This document shows positions 24,004-36,274 of a stretch of 64,000 nucleotides of DNA, piece by piece (position 1 is the first letter of the stretch; each line of letters opens with the position of its first letter). The DNA lies in assembly GCA_004335835.1 (NCBI GenBank), contig RWJK01001624.1, positions 32,881 to 96,880 of the forward strand, given 5' to 3'. Source of the DNA: Scenedesmus sp. ARA3 (taxonomy: Eukaryota > Chlorophyta > Chlorophyceae > Sphaeropleales > Scenedesmaceae). The notes under the pieces were generated by a model. It was not told the origin of the DNA and ran no database searches. It saw only the letters and a program-made list of their open reading frames with translations. The position numbers and the translations under genes were made by a program.

Positions 24004-27000
24004 TCAGTAGCCGTATGACTCGAGCGCCTGTGCCAGCCTTGCCACTGCATTGCCACAGCCCAGCTCAGCGCGCTTGTCATCCCACAGCCCGATTACTAAC
24101 GTCTGCCTTGTGGCTGCCACCACCCCACCCTGCTTGCCCCCACCCATGCCAAACAGCCCGGATCCTTTTGCCTTGCACACCAGCAGTAGCGCAGCCTCCC
24201 GCTGCTCTATGCTGGCCTCATAATGCTTGCCTGCGATGGCCACATCAAACGACTTTGCGGAGCCCTTGCTGCTGCTGCTGCCAGCCGCTGCTGCTGCATT
24301 GCTGCTTCCCACCTGCTGTGTCAGCAATGCAGCAAGCGCAGCAGCCTCTGTCTGTGGCACTGCTGGGAAGCTAGGGTCAGATGCATACACGCCAGAGTCA
24401 GGCCCCACAATCGCGCCATGCGCCAGCCTGCCTCCTTCCGGCAGGTCAATCAGCAGGTAGCGATCAACATACAACTGCCAGCCATTGCCACCATCATCAG
24501 CAGCAACAGCAGCGGGAGCAGATGCAGATGCAGAGCCTGCGTTGCTTGCGGCTGCTGCTGCTGCTGCTGCTGCCTTGGCTGCAGCAGAGGAGGCAACAGG
24601 AGGCGGACCGCCAGCTGCTGCCTTGCCACCACCACTGCTGCTGCTGCTGTTGGAGGGTTGAGCAGCTTGAACAGCAATGCTCATTGATCCGGCCGCAAAC
24701 TTTGGCTTCACCACAGCTGGCGCTGCTGGTGCTTCCGCTGCTTGTGCTGGCTTGGCTGCTGTAGGTGCTGCTGTCTTGGCAGCTGCCTGCTGCCCCTTTG
24801 CACCAGACTTGCCTGTCGGCGTTTCAGCCTTACTTGCATCAAGCTGCTGCTGCTGCTGCTTGACTGCCACCAGCTCTGCCTCATATGCTTGCTGCTGCTG
24901 CTGCAGCTGCTGCTGCAGCGCAGCCACCCGCTGCTGCTCCTGCTCAAGCTGTGCCTGCGCAGCCTGCACTGCCGCAACCTGCTGCTGCTGCAGCTGCTGC
25001 ACCCTGCCCTCCAGCGCAGCTGCTGCGCCCTCCCCTGCCTCCTTTGTTGCTGCCACATCTGATTCAAGCTGCTTGCTTGCTGTTGCTGCCGCTGCAGCTG
25101 CCTGCCGAGCCTCCTGCAGCTGCTTACTGATGCTTCCGAGCTCCTGCTGCAGCTGCTCTTCCTTTGCTGTGTAGCTGTCTGCAGCTTCTGTGGTCCTGCG
25201 CTGCAGAGCAGCAAGTGCAGCTTCCTTCTCCTGCAGCAGCTGCTGCAGGGCCTCCGTCTGCTGGCGCTGCTGCTGCAGCTGCTGCTGTGCTGCGGCAGCT
25301 GCAGCTGCTGCATCTGAGCCTGTCGAGCTCGTTGCCGCCAGCTGCTGTTCCAGCGCACTCTTCTGCTCCTGCAGCTGCTGCAAGTGCTTTTGCAGCTGCT
25401 GCAGTTTTGCGTCTGCAGCAGCAGCTGCAGCTTTAGCAGCGTTATCGCTGTCAGCAGCAGCTGCAGCAGCGGCTGCCTTCAGGTCAGCAAGTTCTTGCTG
25501 CAGCTGCTGCAGTTGCTGCTGCTGTTGACCGCCTGCTGACTCAGCGGTTGACTTTGACTGCTCAGCAGCTGCCAGCTGCTGTTGCAGCTCTTGTGAGCTT
25601 GCAGTCAAATTCTTCACTTGCTGCTGCAACTCATCCAGCTGCTTTTGAGCCTGCTGCACCTGCTGCTCCTGCTGCTGTTGTTGCTGCTGCTGTTTCTCCT
25701 GCAGCTGCTCCAGTTGAGCCTGCAGTGCCTGCCGCTGCCGCTCCTTCTCCCTGCCTTGCTGCTGCTGGCTGGCCAGCTGCTTCTCAGCTTCGTCTAGCTG
25801 CTGCTGCAACGCCTGCAGCTGCTGGTTGCCCTGCTGCTGCTCCTGCAGCTGCTTTTTGGTCTTTTCAAGTTGCTGCTGCACCAGTGCAAGTTGCGCCTCC
25901 GCCTCCTCCTGCTTATCTGCTGCTGCAGCTGCTGCTGCCTCTGCTGCAGCTGCTGCACTGGACAGGCTGGTCACCTCAGCAGTAGCTGCTGCAGCCTGCT
26001 GCTGCAGCTGCTGTGCTGCTGCCTGTGCATCGGCCAGTGCAGCTTCACACTGTTCCAGCTGGGACTTGACTGCACTGAGCTGTTCTTGAAGATCCTTGCT
26101 GCTGTCTGTTGCTGCTGCCAGGTCAGACTGTGAGGCAGTCAGCTGCTCCTGCTGCTGCTGCAGCTGCTGCGTCTGTTGCTCTAGTTGCTGCTGAAGTGTT
26201 GCCAGCTGCTGTGCTGCCGCATCCTTCTCCTGCTGAACAGCAGACACCTGTGCAGCACAGTCCAACAAGCAGCAAGATTGCACACATGACAGTTGATACA
26301 AAGCTGTTACCCTGTTTGATACCAGACAGCTTCTGGCACGTGTTAGGAGCTCAAGTATGACATGTTTAAGCACGTGCAAGCAGCCACACCTACTATGCCA
26401 TTGCTGCAGCTGCAAGTACTGTTTGAGGCCTACCTGATGCTCCGCATCTGGAGCCTTCTGCAGTGCTTCAGCCAGCTGCTGTTGTGCAGCAGCCGCCTGC
26501 TGCTGGGCTTCAGCAAGCGCTGCCTGCTCTACAGCCAGCTGCTGCTGACTCTGCTGCAGCTGCTGCTGCAGATTGTCACTGGCAGTGCCTGCTGCTACCA
26601 TATCAGCCTCTCTCTGCTGCAGCTGTTGCTGCAGATTGTCACTGGCAGTGGCTGCTGCTGCCAGATCAGCCTCTTTCTGCTGCAGCTGTTGCTGCAGATC
26701 AGCACTGGCTGTTGCTGCTGCTGCAAGGTCAGCCTCTTTCTGCTGCAGCTCTGCCTGCACAGTTGCCAGCTGTGATTGCAGCTGATCCCGCACGTCTGCA
26801 GCTGCTGCAAGGGCTATGCTGCACTCGTCAAGCTGCTCCTGCTGCTGCTGCAGCTGCTGCTGTGCCGCAGACAGCTGCTGTTGCTGGCTGTCAAGCTCCT
26901 GCTGCAGCTGCTCAGATGCGGCTGTCGCAGCTTCAAACGCTGCCTGCTGCTTGTTTGACTGCTGCTGGGCTTGGTCAAACTGCAGCTGCTGCTCTGCAAG

Positions 27001-30000
27001 CTCGCCCTGCAGCTGCTGCACCTGCTGCTGCAGCGTGTCCTGCTGACCACCCGCTTGTGACTGCTGCTGCTGCAGCTGCTGCTGCAGTGCTGCAAGCTGC
27101 TGTGCTGCCTCTTCCTTCGCCTGCAGTGCAGCTGCAGCCTGCATTTGAATACAAAATGGGCAGGTGTCAGTGTGAGGAGCTCAGCAGATAGTTGAGCAAA
27201 AAGGGAACAGAGCGCATACTGTTGCGGCTTTAACCAACGCAACTCACAAAGCGCTTCTACTGTTATGTGCTGGCAGCATAGAATCCTGCGCACACATACC
27301 CAGTGCGCACAGCTGAACATTCAGACAAGCATACGTCCCCCCGCATCCCCCGCATTCTCCGCGCAACTTCCCTGCCTCGATGCACAGCACGTGCCTCTTT
27401 CCTGATGCGGCGGTTGCTTTCTATTTCACCCATGTTACCCACCTTCTCTGCGGCCTCTTTCAGCTGCGCCTCTTTCCCTGCCATCTCCTGCCGCGCAGCC
27501 GCCAGCTGGCCCTCTGCTGCTGCTGCTGCCGCCGCCACCGACGCCAGCTCCGCTGCTGCTGCCTCCCTCTGCTGGATGGCTTGCTCCAGCTGCTGTGACA
27601 CGGCCTCAAGCTGACTGCTGCTGAAGCTGGCCTGTGGGGGTGGCAGCAGCAGCATGGCAGCAGCACAGGCGGCGTCAGTGCAGAAATTAAGGGTTATCAA
27701 ACGCTGGCTGTGGCAGCTGTAGTGGGCAACATGGCTGGCGGCTGTCATTTGCAAAAATATATACAGTAGGGTGCAGCAGTGCTACCAAATGTCTTGCACA
27801 CTAATGCAGCACAAGCAAGGGCTGCAGTGGTTCATGGTCAGCAGCTGACACCTCGACTTTGATGAAATGAGGTTACACAGCCTGACACAGAAACAGGAAA
27901 AACCACACAAGCCTGCTCATCACCTTTGACAACCCAGCACCACCCACCTTGCTGGCAGCAGACTCCTTAGCAGCAGCCGCCGCTGCAATCTGGCTCAGCA
28001 GATGCTGCTTCTGTGACTCCAGCTCCTCCACAGACTGCTTGTACTGCAGCAGCAGCTGCTGGCCCTGCCCTGCCGCACCTTCCACCCCCTGCAGCGTCTG
28101 CTCAAGCCCTGAAACCTGAGCCACAAGGCTTTCAGCTTCAGCTGCTGCTGCCGCCAGCTGATCATCTTTACTGGCTAGCTGCTGCTGCGCCTCATTGTAC
28201 TGCTGCTGAACTGCCTGCAGCTCGGTTTGTGCTGCTGCCAGCTGCTCTGTCGTCGCTGCTGCTGCTGCCAGCTGCTCTTTTAGTGACGCTGACTCAGCTT
28301 CCAGCTCAGCGTTTCTTGAGCTCATCAACGCCAGGTCAGCAGCCACCTGCAAGAATTGAAGCAGCAGCAGCAGCAAGCAGCAGCAGCCCACAGTCGACTC
28401 GCGTCAACTGATTACGAGCAGGACTTGGCCAGTGCCACTACAGCGCCATAAACATTCACCATGCGCCATCCGCACTAAACCAAGTGCACTCGAGCACATG
28501 GCAGAACCACGCCTGCAGCTACAGCTGCATGTAAATAGTAAAGCCAGCTGCCCCCACCTGGCTGACCTCCTCACTGCTGCGAGCCTGTGCAGCGCTCAGC
28601 TGCTGCGACAGCTGCTGCAGCTGCTGCGCCGCCGCTGTCAGCTGCTGCCTCAGGATGGAGCCCTCCACGTCCTTTGCCAGCAAGTCAGCCTGCAGCTGCT
28701 GCGCTGCTGCTGCACTGGCTGCGAGCTCAGCCTCAAGCGCCTGCAGCAGCAGCACAGCACCACACGGCACATCTTGATAGGCACAAGCATACAGCGAGGC
28801 AGGTTGGGTGAAGCAGCAGGCGCTTGATGGATACAGGACGGCTCAGTTAAAAAAAGTATTGCATGTAGGTTGCCACTCCCTGTTGCGAGCACAGCATACA
28901 CAAAAGGTAGACCGGTTTATTGTGCTGCGGGCAACGGCAGAGAGCACAGTGTTACGTCTCATGCAGGCATCGCCTGCTTGAGCCGGCACATGAGTGCTGT
29001 GAGGTTGCCATAAAAAGACAAACAGACAAGCAACACGCTGCTGTCGATGTGCTGCTGTTGCCGCGCATGCCACTGCCTGGCCCACTCACCACTGCATCGT
29101 CCTCCACCTTTGCAGCCACCCCTGCCAGCTGTGCTCGCGTGGCATCCAGCTCAGCAGCCAACTCATCTCTCAGATGCTCGGCGGCAGCAGCGAGCTCAGT
29201 TACGCTGGCCACCTGGCCGCGTGCAGCCACCAACTCATCTGCAGCAGCAAGGAACAAACAACAGCAGCCAGGCACCACTCACATGGCACGCATAGCACTA
29301 GCATTGTAGGTGCAGCCTCCCCACGGTGGCAGCTTGCGCTGTTGCTGGAGACCTGACAATACTATTGACGCAGGGATTTGTTCCCATCCAGTCAATGCAT
29401 CTGTCAACAAGTGCCACCCAAAAAAACTGTCAAAAGGACCGTCATGCACGCAAGCATGCACTGCAACTCTACATGCACACATGGATGCATGCATAAGCCA
29501 AAACACATTGCTTGTTTCGCACCTGTGACTGCCGCCAGCTGCTGGTCCCGCTGTTGCACAGCCTGCTGCAGCTGCTGCGCCTGCTGCTCAGCAGCAGCCA
29601 GCCCAGCCTGCCCAGCTGCCAGCTGCTGCTGCAGCACCTCAGCCTGCTGCGCTGCCAGCCACAGCTGCTCCTGCAGCTGCTGGAAATCCTGCTGCTGCTG
29701 CTGTAGTTGCTGCTGCTCGTTGGCACCTGCTGCTGGCTGGACAGTGGTAGCATAGCCCTGCTGCACCTCCTGCTGCACCTCACCCTGCCACTGCTGCTGC
29801 TGCTGCTGTGGCTTCTGCTGCTGTAGATGCTGCTGCTGCTGGTCATACATTTCCTGCAGCTGCTGCCGCAGCGCAGCCACCTCATCATTCGCTGCAGCTG
29901 CTGCCTCCCTGGCAGCCTGCAGGTCCCGCTGCAGCATGTCTGTGCTGAGGTTGCTGTTGCGCACTTCTGAGCGCATCTCCTGAAGCCTGCTGCGCAACTC

Positions 30001-31023
30001 GTACGCCTCAGACTCAACTCGAGCAAGCTCAATCCTCAACTCAGCAGCAGCATCACCTGCAGCTGCATCGCCTGCCGTCTGCTGCTGCTGATGCTGATCC
30101 TGCTCTGTAGGTGCTGCTGCTGCTGCTGCTTCCAGCTGCTGCTGCAGGTCAGCTACTTGTGCTTCCAGCGTCTCAACTTGCGCCTGCAAGGCTGAAGCCG
30201 CTGCTGCTGCTGCTGCTGCTGAGCCCGCCGACACATCATCAGCGGCTGCTGCTGCTGCTGCCGCCTGCTGCTGCTCCTGCTCTTTCTGCCGCACCCTGCT
30301 CATCAGCTGAGCAAGCTCCTGCTCCTTCTCCTGCACCTGCTGCCTTGCCTGCTGGTACTGCAGCGCCTCTGCCTGCCCTGCAGTCAGCAGCGCATCCCGC
30401 TGCCGCAGCAGCTCCTGCAGCTGCGCCTGCTGGCCAAACACAGCCTGTAGCTGCGCCTGCAGCTGCCCTAGCTGCTGGTCCCTCTGTGCCAGCTGCGCTG
30501 CCAGCATGGTGCGGTCAGCTGCGAGTTGCGCGAGTGCTGCTCCAGCGCCCTGGCCGTTGCTGCTGGCTGCCTCGCTGGCCTGGTAGGCTTGCGCGAGCTG
30601 CTGCTGCAACGAGTTGTTGGCTGCGGCCAGCTGGGCCAGCTGCTGCTGCTGCTGGTTGCACTGCGCAGTGAGGCGGCTGGTCATCTGTGCGAGCTCCTGC
30701 AGGACAAGATGGCGCAGCCAGACGCATTGCTTGCACTACAATATATTGCAAGCAACATCTGTGCGAGTAGAAAGCTGCAGGTCAATGGCCGATGTGTCCA
30801 TGCTGCTGTCATTAAAGAATGCGACCGCACTTCCACAGCGCTGCTCACTCGCGGAACAAGTCCGGGGCAAGTCAACAATGTGCGCAACTCTCCGCACCTG
30901 GAAGCGCTGCATGTCCACTGCAGCAGCAGCAGCAGCCTGGCCTGGGCCTGGCGAGCCGCGGCCTGCCATCAGCTGCTGCTCCGCTGACGCCAGCCTGGCA
31001 CGCAGCTGCCGCACCTCCATCAA

Positions 31024-31062
<39 letters not shown>

Positions 31063-31358
31063 GCAGATCAGAAGCACATGATACAGCAGTGAGGGCAAGT
31101 CACGCCGAGCAGTGTTTCAAACAACCGCGGTGGGAACTCCAAATATGTTGGAGCCAAGACAGAAAGGGAACCCAAGCGCATCACGTAACAAACACCATCG
31201 TCACTCCTAGAATGCAGCCAAACATGCACGTGGGTTCGCTGCACTGCACTGACCTGTGCTTCCAGCTGCTGCTGCATATCCCGCTGCGACCTCGCACGTG
31301 CCTCCAGTGCCCCACGCAGGTTCTGCAGCCGCAGCCGCAGCTCCACCATCGGCCCTGC

Positions 31359-31393
<35 letters not shown>

Positions 31394-32558
31394 TGCCTTG
31401 CCCTGGGGCAGGTGATGCTGCAACCCTGCCATTGCCGTTGGCCGCTGCTGCTGCTGCTGGGCTTGCAGGAGACACGGGTGGTATGCCAAGGTCTTGCAGG
31501 AAAGCGTTGAGCTGTGCCAGGTCAGCTATGTCGGCCTGCTGCTGTGCTTGCAGGACATGCATGGCTGCTTCCAGCTGCTGCTGGTAGTGCGACCTGGCAG
31601 TTTGGCGGGCAGCAATGCAACGGCAGGCATACAGAAGTGTTTTGATCACTGCCCAAGTACAAAGAGCTGTTGACACCCTATCGTATGCGCACGAGCGTGA
31701 GCGACTGCTGCTGGTATGTGCAGTAGTATGCTGCTGCTCAAAGTGCAGCAGTGGCCCATATGCGCTTGCCGTGTGCCTGCATCTATGCACAGATATGCTT
31801 GCACACAGCAGTGTACACATGTGCTCAAGTGCACTGCCAGACTTGCACATCAACTTCACTACCCACCTGATCGCCGCCTTCTCCTTTGCCATTTGCCTCC
31901 TGATGCTCAAGGCAGTGGCAGCTATCGCAGCTACTGCTGCAATTATCTGCCAGGGCACGACAGCGCTGATCTGGCGTGCCACTTCTGAGCATTGCTGCAG
32001 GCCAGACATGCTGGGGTGTGCTGTCATGACCACCCAGCAGTGCTGCCAGCCCATGAACATATGGTGCAGCACTTCAGCTACTGGAGATGCGACAGCCTTC
32101 CAGACGCTCGCCAGGGCAGGTACCACAGCAGCAGCTGCTGCTGAAGCTGAGAGCGCGCTGCCTGCTGCCGCTGCACCGCCCTGCCCTGCTTGAGATGCAG
32201 CTGCTGCTCCGTGTAGCCAAATGGCAACAGCAGCGGCTGCCATCGCTGCAACCGCGCCCAGGATAACATAAACGGGGTTGAAGACGATCCTGCTGCTTTT
32301 ACGTGCGGGTTGGGGGCTGGCAGGAGGGGGCTGCGGACTAGGGCTGCTAGGGCTGCTGCCAGGTGTGCTGCTGCTGCTCTCGGGGCCCCTGGAAACCTCC
32401 ACCAGGTCCCTGCTTGCAGACCCGACATTTACGGGTCTCAGGAAAGACTTTGAAGGCTTACGCAGCGTCCGCTCCAGCAGGGGCCTCTGCAACGCTCGCA
32501 CGGGACAGAGAGGATGTAGCGCAGCTGGCCTCATGGCCAGCGCGCGAAAGTTGTTCAT
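24004..32558 (-). CDS. Giant membrane-anchored coiled-coil protein with C-terminal profilin domain
   Basis: Ten exons close in phase to 2,066 residues: 32558-31867, 31593-31254, 31023-30898, 30696-29523, 29238-29090, 28740-28558, 28346-27948, 27631-27443, 27138-26434, 26247-24004. The N-terminus is Arg/Ser/Pro-rich and weakly acidic, like a plastid transit peptide. Hydrophobic segments lie near residues 90-115 (VYVILGAVAAMAAAAVAIWL) and 200-220 (WQIIAAVAAIAATALSI). About 1,600 residues of Gln/Ala/Leu/Glu heptad-type coiled coil follow, then a Gly/Ser/Ala linker. The last ~160 residues (24007-24492) are profilin-like: GWQLYVDRYLL, LAHGAIVGPDSGVYASDPSF, KAKGSGLFGMGGGKQ, RQTLVIGLWDD and AVARLAQALESYGY. 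Profilin binds actin and poly-Pro. N-terminal membrane segments plus coiled coil recall plant MFP1, but the fusion is new to me. The role is inferred to be linking a membrane to actin. Confidence 0.85.
24007..24492 (-). other. Profilin domain of the coiled-coil protein
   Basis: The domain has the profilin order: an N-terminal WQxYVD helix, LAxxAIxGxDSGVYAxSxxFP, a central helix rich in Ala/Leu, an inserted Ser/Ala/Gly loop, a Gly-rich hairpin (KGSGLFGMGGGK), the TLVIGLWD strand and the C-terminal helix ending in GY. The insertion after the second helix makes it about 30 residues longer than typical 130-residue profilins. Whether the actin and poly-Pro faces are kept needs a structure-based alignment. 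Confidence 0.85.
26248..26433 (-). other. Stop-free, in-phase intron in the coiled-coil gene
   Basis: The intron between the exons ending at 26434 and starting at 26247 is 186 bp, a multiple of three, and has no in-frame stop. GTAGGC and CACAG splice signals are good. The encoded 62 residues would be Cys- and His-bearing and break the coiled coil, so splicing is likelier than retention. Confidence 0.7.
26560..26765 (-). repeat. Coding tandem repeat in the coiled coil
   Basis: Three near-identical units of 21 residues (KEADLAAAATAS then xxLQQQLQQ) follow one another in exon 9. On DNA they are about 63-bp units. Confidence 0.8.
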
Positions 32559-33379
32559 TTAAACGGCCAAACAACAGCGTTTTAAATAACCAGCACGCTG
32601 TCCCTCCCCAGACAGCGGTGCACCGCTTCAGTACTCAGCTGTCTGGTCTAGCCCAGCAAGCTGGAGTGCTGCTAGTGTGACGTTGAAGGCCGCAAACAAA
32701 GGCAGGCAGCGATCTGCGATCACAGCCACGGCGATCGGACTGCTCCCGGAGTGACAATTGGTCTGCAGGGTTTGACGCTTTGACGATCATTGACTTGTGT
32801 GAATCGGGGCAGCAGCCAGCGCCTAGCCTGCACTCTTACTCAGTCACATGAAAGTGTTTTGACGCTTTTGGTCGGGCATATTAAACAAACCTAACGGTCA
32901 CAACAACTTGTGGTGTGGTAGCACTTGCGGTGCATATTGCTCCAAAGGCACAGCTAGTCATTACGTTCCAAACAAGCATGAGAAAGTGTGCATCAATGAT
33001 TGGAACTGTTTTTGAAGGAGTAGCGCAGTACCTACGCCTTGTCAACGTGAACCAGCCCAGGCTCATGTTGCAGGCCTGCAGCAGCTGCGCATGACCTTGG
33101 CAAGGCACAGGCACTCGCAGGCAATTCTCAGCAGGCACGCAGGATCATGCTCATTCACTTACACAGCATAGGACGCTTTCAAGGCTTGTTTTCCTCCTCC
33201 ACACTCCCGACATGCCGCCGGGCAGCTCGGTGTCACTGCCAGAACCCTACTTGTTTGATTCAACAGTCAATCTACTTTACGCCTTTTGGGCTCCAGCCTT
33301 TACGTCATCGACAAGTGTTCACAGATGTCGGTGAGGATCAGCAGCTCCCTCGTGTTTGGCCTCTACCCCAAGATTTCTC
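32559..33379. promoter_or_regulatory. Divergent upstream region (coiled-coil/profilin gene and PIG-P)
   Basis: The 821 bp between two head-to-head start codons must hold both promoters and leaders. I see no clear TATA box or coding exon. The region is poorer in CAG/CTG runs than the gene bodies around it. Confidence 0.45.
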
Positions 33380-33673
33380 ATGCCAGCAGTCGCTGTTCCG
33401 CGAGCGTCGTCACGTGGAGCTAGCAGTGTCGAGGTCTACGGCTTTGTGGGATGGATCGCTTCAGCAGTGACCTTTGGTGAGCCGCAACTGCTGCCATTGC
33501 CGCCGCGAGCTCTCTACTGGTGCTGTTGTTCTCTGCTGCTGCTCACATGCACCAGCAACTGCTATTACAATCGAGCTGACATCGAACCTCTTTTGCAGTC
33601 TTGTACTGCCTCTGGGCCTTTGTACCTGAGGCCCTGCTGCACAAAGCAGGCATCACATACTACCCCAACAAGT

Positions 33674-33720
<47 letters not shown>

Positions 33721-34146
33721 GCAGCTGTTAGTATTTAATTGCAGGCAGCTTGCCTGGTGAGGTTCATAAGCAGACATGCTCTGCTGATCCCGCACCCAGC
33801 AGCAGTGTATATTGTTGTGCCGCGACACCTGCATTTCTGCAGACCCTCTGACAGTGTTGGTGCTGCTTGCTCTGCTGCAGGGAGTGGGCTCTGATCATCC
33901 CCTCATACCTGATTGCATGTGTGGTGTTCGTCTATTGGGTCTATGAGAGGTGAGGTACTGTCCCACAGTCCCAGCATAATCGCACAGCAAGGCAGCTGGA
34001 AAGTACTGGGGGCGCTTTTCACAGAGCATTGTTCATTCCAACAGTGTTAGTTGCTGTTCTGAAGCAGGTTAATGCTGTGTATTGCCAGGCCCAAGTGGTT
34101 GCTGGATCTCACACAGTTGTGTCTGCCGCTGCTGCTGCTTCTGCTT

Positions 34147-34183
<37 letters not shown>

Positions 34184-34948
34184 AGCCTCAATATGATGAG
34201 TGTGCCGCGCCCTGACTCCCTGTCAACCATCTGTGGTGCGTGCTGCCAAGCTGCCCAAACGTTTGTTGCCTAGCAGTAGGCTTGCAGCTGCCATTCAAGA
34301 ACCGCCCCGCTGCATGATACAGCCTGCATCGCCTTGCCTGTACATGATCAGCTGCAGCCACCACAGCTCCGCTCATTCACTGCGAGTTGCTGCGGCACAT
34401 GTGCAACACCCTAACTTGCTCAACCTCCCAACTCTGCTGCCTCCTGCAGACTCTAAGAGCAAGTGGATCACGCAGCTGGGCATGCCGAGCGCTGCTGCAT
34501 CCACGACGCACAGCATCCCTCCCCTGGTGCACATGCCCCCACACCTGGCCAGCAGCGTGCTGTATGGAGGAGCCAGCTTCCAAGGTACGTGGGTGAGAGG
34601 GCAGCAAGTGCAGCACAGTCGGTCACCATCAGGCATGCAAGGAGTGCCGTACAGTTGAGGTTGTGAGCCATGACAGCTGCCGCGCGGTGTGGTGGTGCTA
34701 GCAGCAGGAGTGGCCTGTTTTTATGCGCATCACCGGTGCCTCAAGCGCCAAACTTGCTGCGCGAGCACCCTGTCCTGGCAGATAACAGTTGACTCACCCA
34801 GTGTCACAAAGTGTTCAACAGCAGCTTCCAGCTAACTTCTGGTGTATTTACGCCCGCTGTTGTCTCATGGCCTGCAGAGGAAGAAGCCCAAGTGTTTGCA
34901 CGCGCCCGGAAGCAGCAGCAGCAGCAGCAGCAGCACGACCCCAGCTGA
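33380..34948 (+). CDS. PIGP: PIG-P, subunit of GPI-N-acetylglucosaminyltransferase
   Basis: PIG-P is a small ER membrane subunit of the complex that starts GPI-anchor synthesis by moving GlcNAc to phosphatidylinositol. Exons 33380-33476, 33599-33671, 33881-33949, 34186-34235, 34450-34584, 34878-34948 close to 164 residues. Family features: EVYGFVGWIASAVTF and the first membrane helix, LWAFVPEALLHKAGITYYPNKEWAL, the second helix (PSYLIACVVFVYWVY), then LNMMSVPRPDSLSTICD. The tail ends in a Gln run ([14 protein letters not shown]). The ATG at 33380 leaves a short basic N-terminus. Exon 4 is only 50 nt and sits behind a CTG run. I chose it because it restores the family LNxMSxPxPxSLxTI motif. 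Confidence 0.85.
33674..33722 (+). repeat. CAG microsatellite just after PIG-P exon 2 donor
   Basis: About 15 CAG units begin 3 bases after the GT of the donor at 33672. Confidence 0.9.
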
Positions 34949-36274
34949 CGATTTGCGCCAGCTGGAGCCACCTCCTTCCCCAGCACAAGAAGCAGACACC
35001 GCCACAGCTCCGCTAGTGAGGCTGGCCCTGCCCGCCGCAGCAGGGCAGCAGCAGCTACTGTCTTGCTCGGCGTGTTTACACTCCTGAAGCCTGTGATGCA
35101 GCTGTTCCCGCTCCCCGCTCCAACACTCAGCTGCGCAGCGGCGTTGCAGCTGCCCCACTCTCCGTGCAGCAGGCGCAGGACAAACTGGCAGCAACCCCAA
35201 GCAGGCCAAAATCACACCCTGTGGCTGCATGCTCTGCGGCACAATGGTGCCGTTGTACTGCCATTACTACTGCATGGTGTGCCGTGTATCCTGGTGCCAG
35301 AGGTGGAGGTGCTGCATGGCAAAGTGCTGCTGTAGCATGCAGCTGCGTACAATTGCGATGCCATCACAGCAGCTGCAAGCAGTTCCAATTGCAACCAGCA
35401 CTTCATCATCGCTGAGCAGCTCTTCTGCTTGTCGTAAGGGTTTGTTGCTGTTGTACCGCAGTGCCGTAATGACGTGCTTTGCAGCACCTAGCTGTTGTGC
35501 CAGGGGTTTGGTTGTGGTGGCAGCAGACAGGCAACTTGGCAGAGAAAGCATTTGCTGCCTGGGGCCACTGCAGCCAGGCGCTCTCGACTTCCAAACATCA
35601 GCAGCGCCTCATCTGTCAGTGTATAGTGGTCAGCATGGCGCCGCGCATTTTGCTGCGTTTTGCTCATGTAGCTGGCTGCGCGCTGCCTTGTGCTGTGCGA
35701 ATGGTGATGTCTATCAAGCCCTACGTTGGCAATGGGCCCAGTGGGGCCTTTGGCCAACTGGCAGTTCGATTGTGTCGTGCATGTGCTATTCTGTAGCGCT
35801 ACTTCCTGCTACGTCGCTATTCGTGGTTTTTTTTGGAGTATCCGTACTGCATGCGTTGAAGGGTTGTGGATCGTGTTGCAGGGTGCTGGTCAACAATTCT
35901 TCAGTGGAGTCAACCTCAGCTGATACACTGCTTCTGCTTGATGCTGAGCACTGTTGTATGGACTGCGTGAGTCGACAGTGATACTTTGTATGCATGCACA
36001 TGAGGCAGCTGTGCTGCTGAGAGGTGGCTGCGCCGTGCTTTGAATGTTCACTTGCTACGGCTGCTGCTACAGCCTCAGAGCTGACAGACCTTGTGACAGG
36101 ATTCCCATCCTCTGCGATCGCTACAAAGCCTGGCTCCTTGCTTGAATCGTTACCTTTTTGTGCAGAAGCAACTAGCGTTGCTTGATTCTGCTGCTGTGCT
36201 GCACAACCTACACACCCGCCCGCCCACCACCCTCTCACCCCCTTCTACGCTTCGCCTCCGAATTATATCTCAAA
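34949..36274. other. Intergenic region between same-strand genes
   Basis: A 250-codon open frame (35229-35981, +) is very Cys-rich with no family resemblance and overlaps open frames on the other strand; I do not call it. The stretch just before 36275 is pyrimidine-rich leader. No RNA gene seen. Confidence 0.4.

Noticed and set aside
24223..30671. Plus-strand frames rich in Leu, Ala or Cys across the coiled-coil gene
   Set aside because: They are the complement of the Gln/Ala-rich minus-strand exons (CTG opposite CAG) and lack any independent coding signal.
35229..35981. 250-codon Cys-rich frame between PIG-P and the C2 gene
   Set aside because: Very high Cys content typical of out-of-frame CTG/TGC-rich DNA, overlapping frames on the other strand, and no recognisable motif.
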